Under the pieces are notes generated by a model, which was given only the letters and a program-made list of their open reading frames with translations, had not been told where the DNA came from and ran no database searches. The position numbers were made by a program, and so were the translations under genes. A DNA stretch of 64,000 nt from Letharia columbiana (taxonomy: Eukaryota; Ascomycota; Lecanoromycetes; Lecanorales; Parmeliaceae), in contig NW_023501044.1 in NCBI RefSeq assembly GCF_014066305.1, positions 1,070,001-1,134,000 of the forward strand, read 5' to 3'. Numbering within the stretch: the first letter of the stretch is position 1; each line of letters starts with the position of its first letter. Shown piece by piece: positions 61,701 through 64,000 of this stretch.

Positions 61701-64000
61701 AACTCTTATAATATTAAAATTAATAAAATTATAAGTTAAAGAAAGATATAGAATAATATAAAGATTAACGATAGAGATCTAATATTAGAGTATATATTCG
61801 AGTATTATTAATTATCTATTCTTTATACTAATTAATATAATAAAAAAATAAAGTTTAATAAAAAAGAGAGGTCTTAGTAGTTTAATATAATTTAATAAAT
61901 TATAAAATAAGTCTTATAGCTTAATTATAATAATATAAGTATTAATAATACTCGAATATTTAGAGGCTTAGACTATATCTTAGATTCGCGAGAGATATTA
62001 ATTTCTATTATTTTAAAGGCTTATTAACTCTACGATTTAATATAGCGATATCTTTAAGTAAATATTTATAAAGAAGCTATTAATATAAATAAGCTCGATT
62101 TTAATAAGATAAATATACTTAATTCTTTTATTCGACTCGCTAATATAAATATTTCTTTAAACTCTAATACTATTAATAAGTTAGATATTTAAGCAATAAC
62201 TTACTCTACGATTTAATATTCTTAAAGAATATTAGAATATTACTATTATCGAAGTCTTTAAAAAGTTTTCCTTCGTAAATAAATATCTCGTATTAGAGTT
62301 TATTTAAAAGGATCGATAGTTCTAATACTCTTCGATTAAGATATTTAATATTACTTATCTATATAAAGATAAAGCGAACTACGTAGTCTAAATAATATTT
62401 AAAATAAAATTCTTTCTTATTATTATTCTAGTAAAGACTTTCGCGAATTAATTTATAAAAATTATTAAGCTTATAGATCTCGACGATCGCGATATTATAT
62501 AACTTCGTATATTTTATATATATAAATTGGCTCGATATTATAAAGTTAGCGCTAAGCCCTTAATCTTTATAAATATTAAATTACTTAAATATATAGTTAA
62601 CGATTAAGCTTAATCTAAATAAGAGAGATTCTTAATTCTAATAATTTTTAAGTTATATAAAAATTATATAAAAGCTATAATTAAAAATAAAGAGAAATTC
62701 GAATATAACTTCGCTATCGACTAGATTTATATTAACGAGTTTTATAATATAAAGTTAAATACCGTCTTAACCTCTATATTAATTAATATCTATAAAATAA
62801 AGTAGTCTAGAATTATAATCGATAACTTTATAAGTACGCGAAAACTATATAAGAAGGGGTAAGTATACTATAATAGACTAGCGAAGAAGTATAAGTACTA
62901 TCTATTATTCGTATATAAATACTTAATTATATTATAAACTAAATTCTTTATAAATATAATAACGATAATTCTCTTAATGAAGTAGTTATAGTAAGAAATA
63001 AATTCTATTATATCGATAATAATAGAGAAAGTATATTATAAGATTAAAAAGCGAATAAAGAATATAAAAGCTCGCTTACGTAGCTTATCGAATAAGAAAT
63101 TAAAGAGAAATATTAATAAAATATAGATAATTCTAGATAAGCTAATAATTAAATAAATAGCGAAAATAAGAATTATTAATAGCGATACTTTACTTATTAA
63201 ACTTTTACTATATAAAATAAAAAAGATTATCTATATATTAAGCGAGAACTAGAGAAAGATACTATAGAATATTAATCGAATTATTTAAAATTAGATTAAA
63301 GCGAAGTATATTATATAATATAAGAAGACCGTAATCTAAGACTATAATATTTCTAATTCTATTTATAATTTATACTTTAATAGAGTTTATAAGCTTCAAG
63401 TAGTAATAGTAATTTCGAATATTCTCGATTTTTTTAATAATATCGACTGAAGCTAACTAATTCTAAGTATTAAAATAATAAGAATTATTACGAGATAAAA
63501 TAATAATAATCGAACTTTATAAAGCTAGATAATAAGAAAGATAATTAACTTTAATACTTAGAATATAATATTTATAATTACTATCTAGATAAGCTAATAT
63601 AAAATATCTCTAAGCTTATTATCTTAAAGTAATTAATTAATACTCTTAAAGAGAATATATATAGATATACTAAAAAATTAATTATTTTTATAAATTCCTC
63701 TATCGTTAGTCTTATTATTGGTCTAATATATTTTTCTTTTTATCTAATTAATCTTAGATAATACTAATAAACTCGCAGTAACTTAAATAAAAGTATTCGA
63801 ATTACGAAACTCTCTAGTACTTCTTAGCGATTTCTTTTAAGAATTATAATAATATAATAATACAATCTTTCGAGAATAATAACGAATCTCGCTTTCTAAT
63901 TTCTATTAAACGTCTTATAAATATAGATATAACCTTAATAAGATTTTTTTACTCTATAAATCTAGATATTAATTAGAAGAAATAATAAAATATTTAAGTA
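58701..64000. other. RIP-degraded DNA to the window end, nothing recognised
   Basis: 5.3 kb of AT-saturated sequence. Stop-interrupted frames on the plus strand at 62300-63100 suggest an ancestral transposon coding region, but I cannot name it. No RNA gene, tandem array or element terminus could be defended here. Confidence 0.55.

Noticed and set aside
8000..64000. tRNA, rRNA, telomere repeats or mitochondrial origin for the AT-rich DNA
   Set aside because: No tRNA or rRNA fold or telomere hexamer was seen. The dinucleotide pattern and the nested nuclear transposon relics fit RIP, not organelle DNA.

Overview
The window is nuclear DNA of a filamentous ascomycete (Pezizomycotina). Three conserved eukaryotic genes with 46-62 nt introns fill the first 7.9 kb. 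The remaining 56 kb is extremely AT-rich and looks like transposon DNA destroyed by repeat-induced point mutation (RIP). CA/TG and CC/GG are almost absent there, while CG, CT and AG survive. ATG is therefore rare, stops are everywhere, and almost no open frames remain. The species cannot be named from the sequence alone.

Layout: 1-916, 5' part of UTP10 (minus, runs off the window). 1258-4747, NRDE2 (plus, divergent from UTP10). 4996-7827, RDH54/RAD54B (minus, convergent with NRDE2). At about 7950 base composition changes abruptly, only about 120 bp upstream of the RDH54 start. From there to 64000 there is no intact gene, only layered mobile-element relics.

The best resolved relics are the following. 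(1) A Helitron-like family has no terminal inverted repeats, a conserved 3' palindrome 11 nt from the end, and insertion between A and T without target duplication. It has three 2.15-kb copies (26059-28223; 39360-41522; 43336-45480) and several 0.4-0.65-kb copies sharing the same ends. (2) A piggyBac-type DNA transposon (42152-46267) has a recognisable degraded transposase, and a deleted 0.9-kb derivative lies at 30844-31738. (3) An LTR element has two 504-bp LTRs at 28224 and 30752. (4) A Ty3/gypsy pol relic with protease, reverse transcriptase and RNase H lies at 52200-54370. (5) A 678-bp element with 25-bp terminal inverted repeats lies at 48676-49353. (6) A 1.4-kb element with ~115-bp inverted ends lies at 8281-9675. 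Tandem arrays with 24-, ~40-, ~95-, ~200- and ~275-bp units occur between them.

The elements are nested, so their order of arrival can be read. In the clearest case a short Helitron-like element was hit by the piggyBac-type element, which was hit by a long Helitron-like element. The degree of RIP differs between copies and acts as a relative clock. The three host genes act in ribosome biogenesis (UTP10), nuclear RNA surveillance (NRDE2) and homologous recombination (RDH54). Their adjacency shows no evident functional link. The AT block could be a pericentromeric or centromeric domain or a dispersed AT isochore, and the window cannot decide between these.
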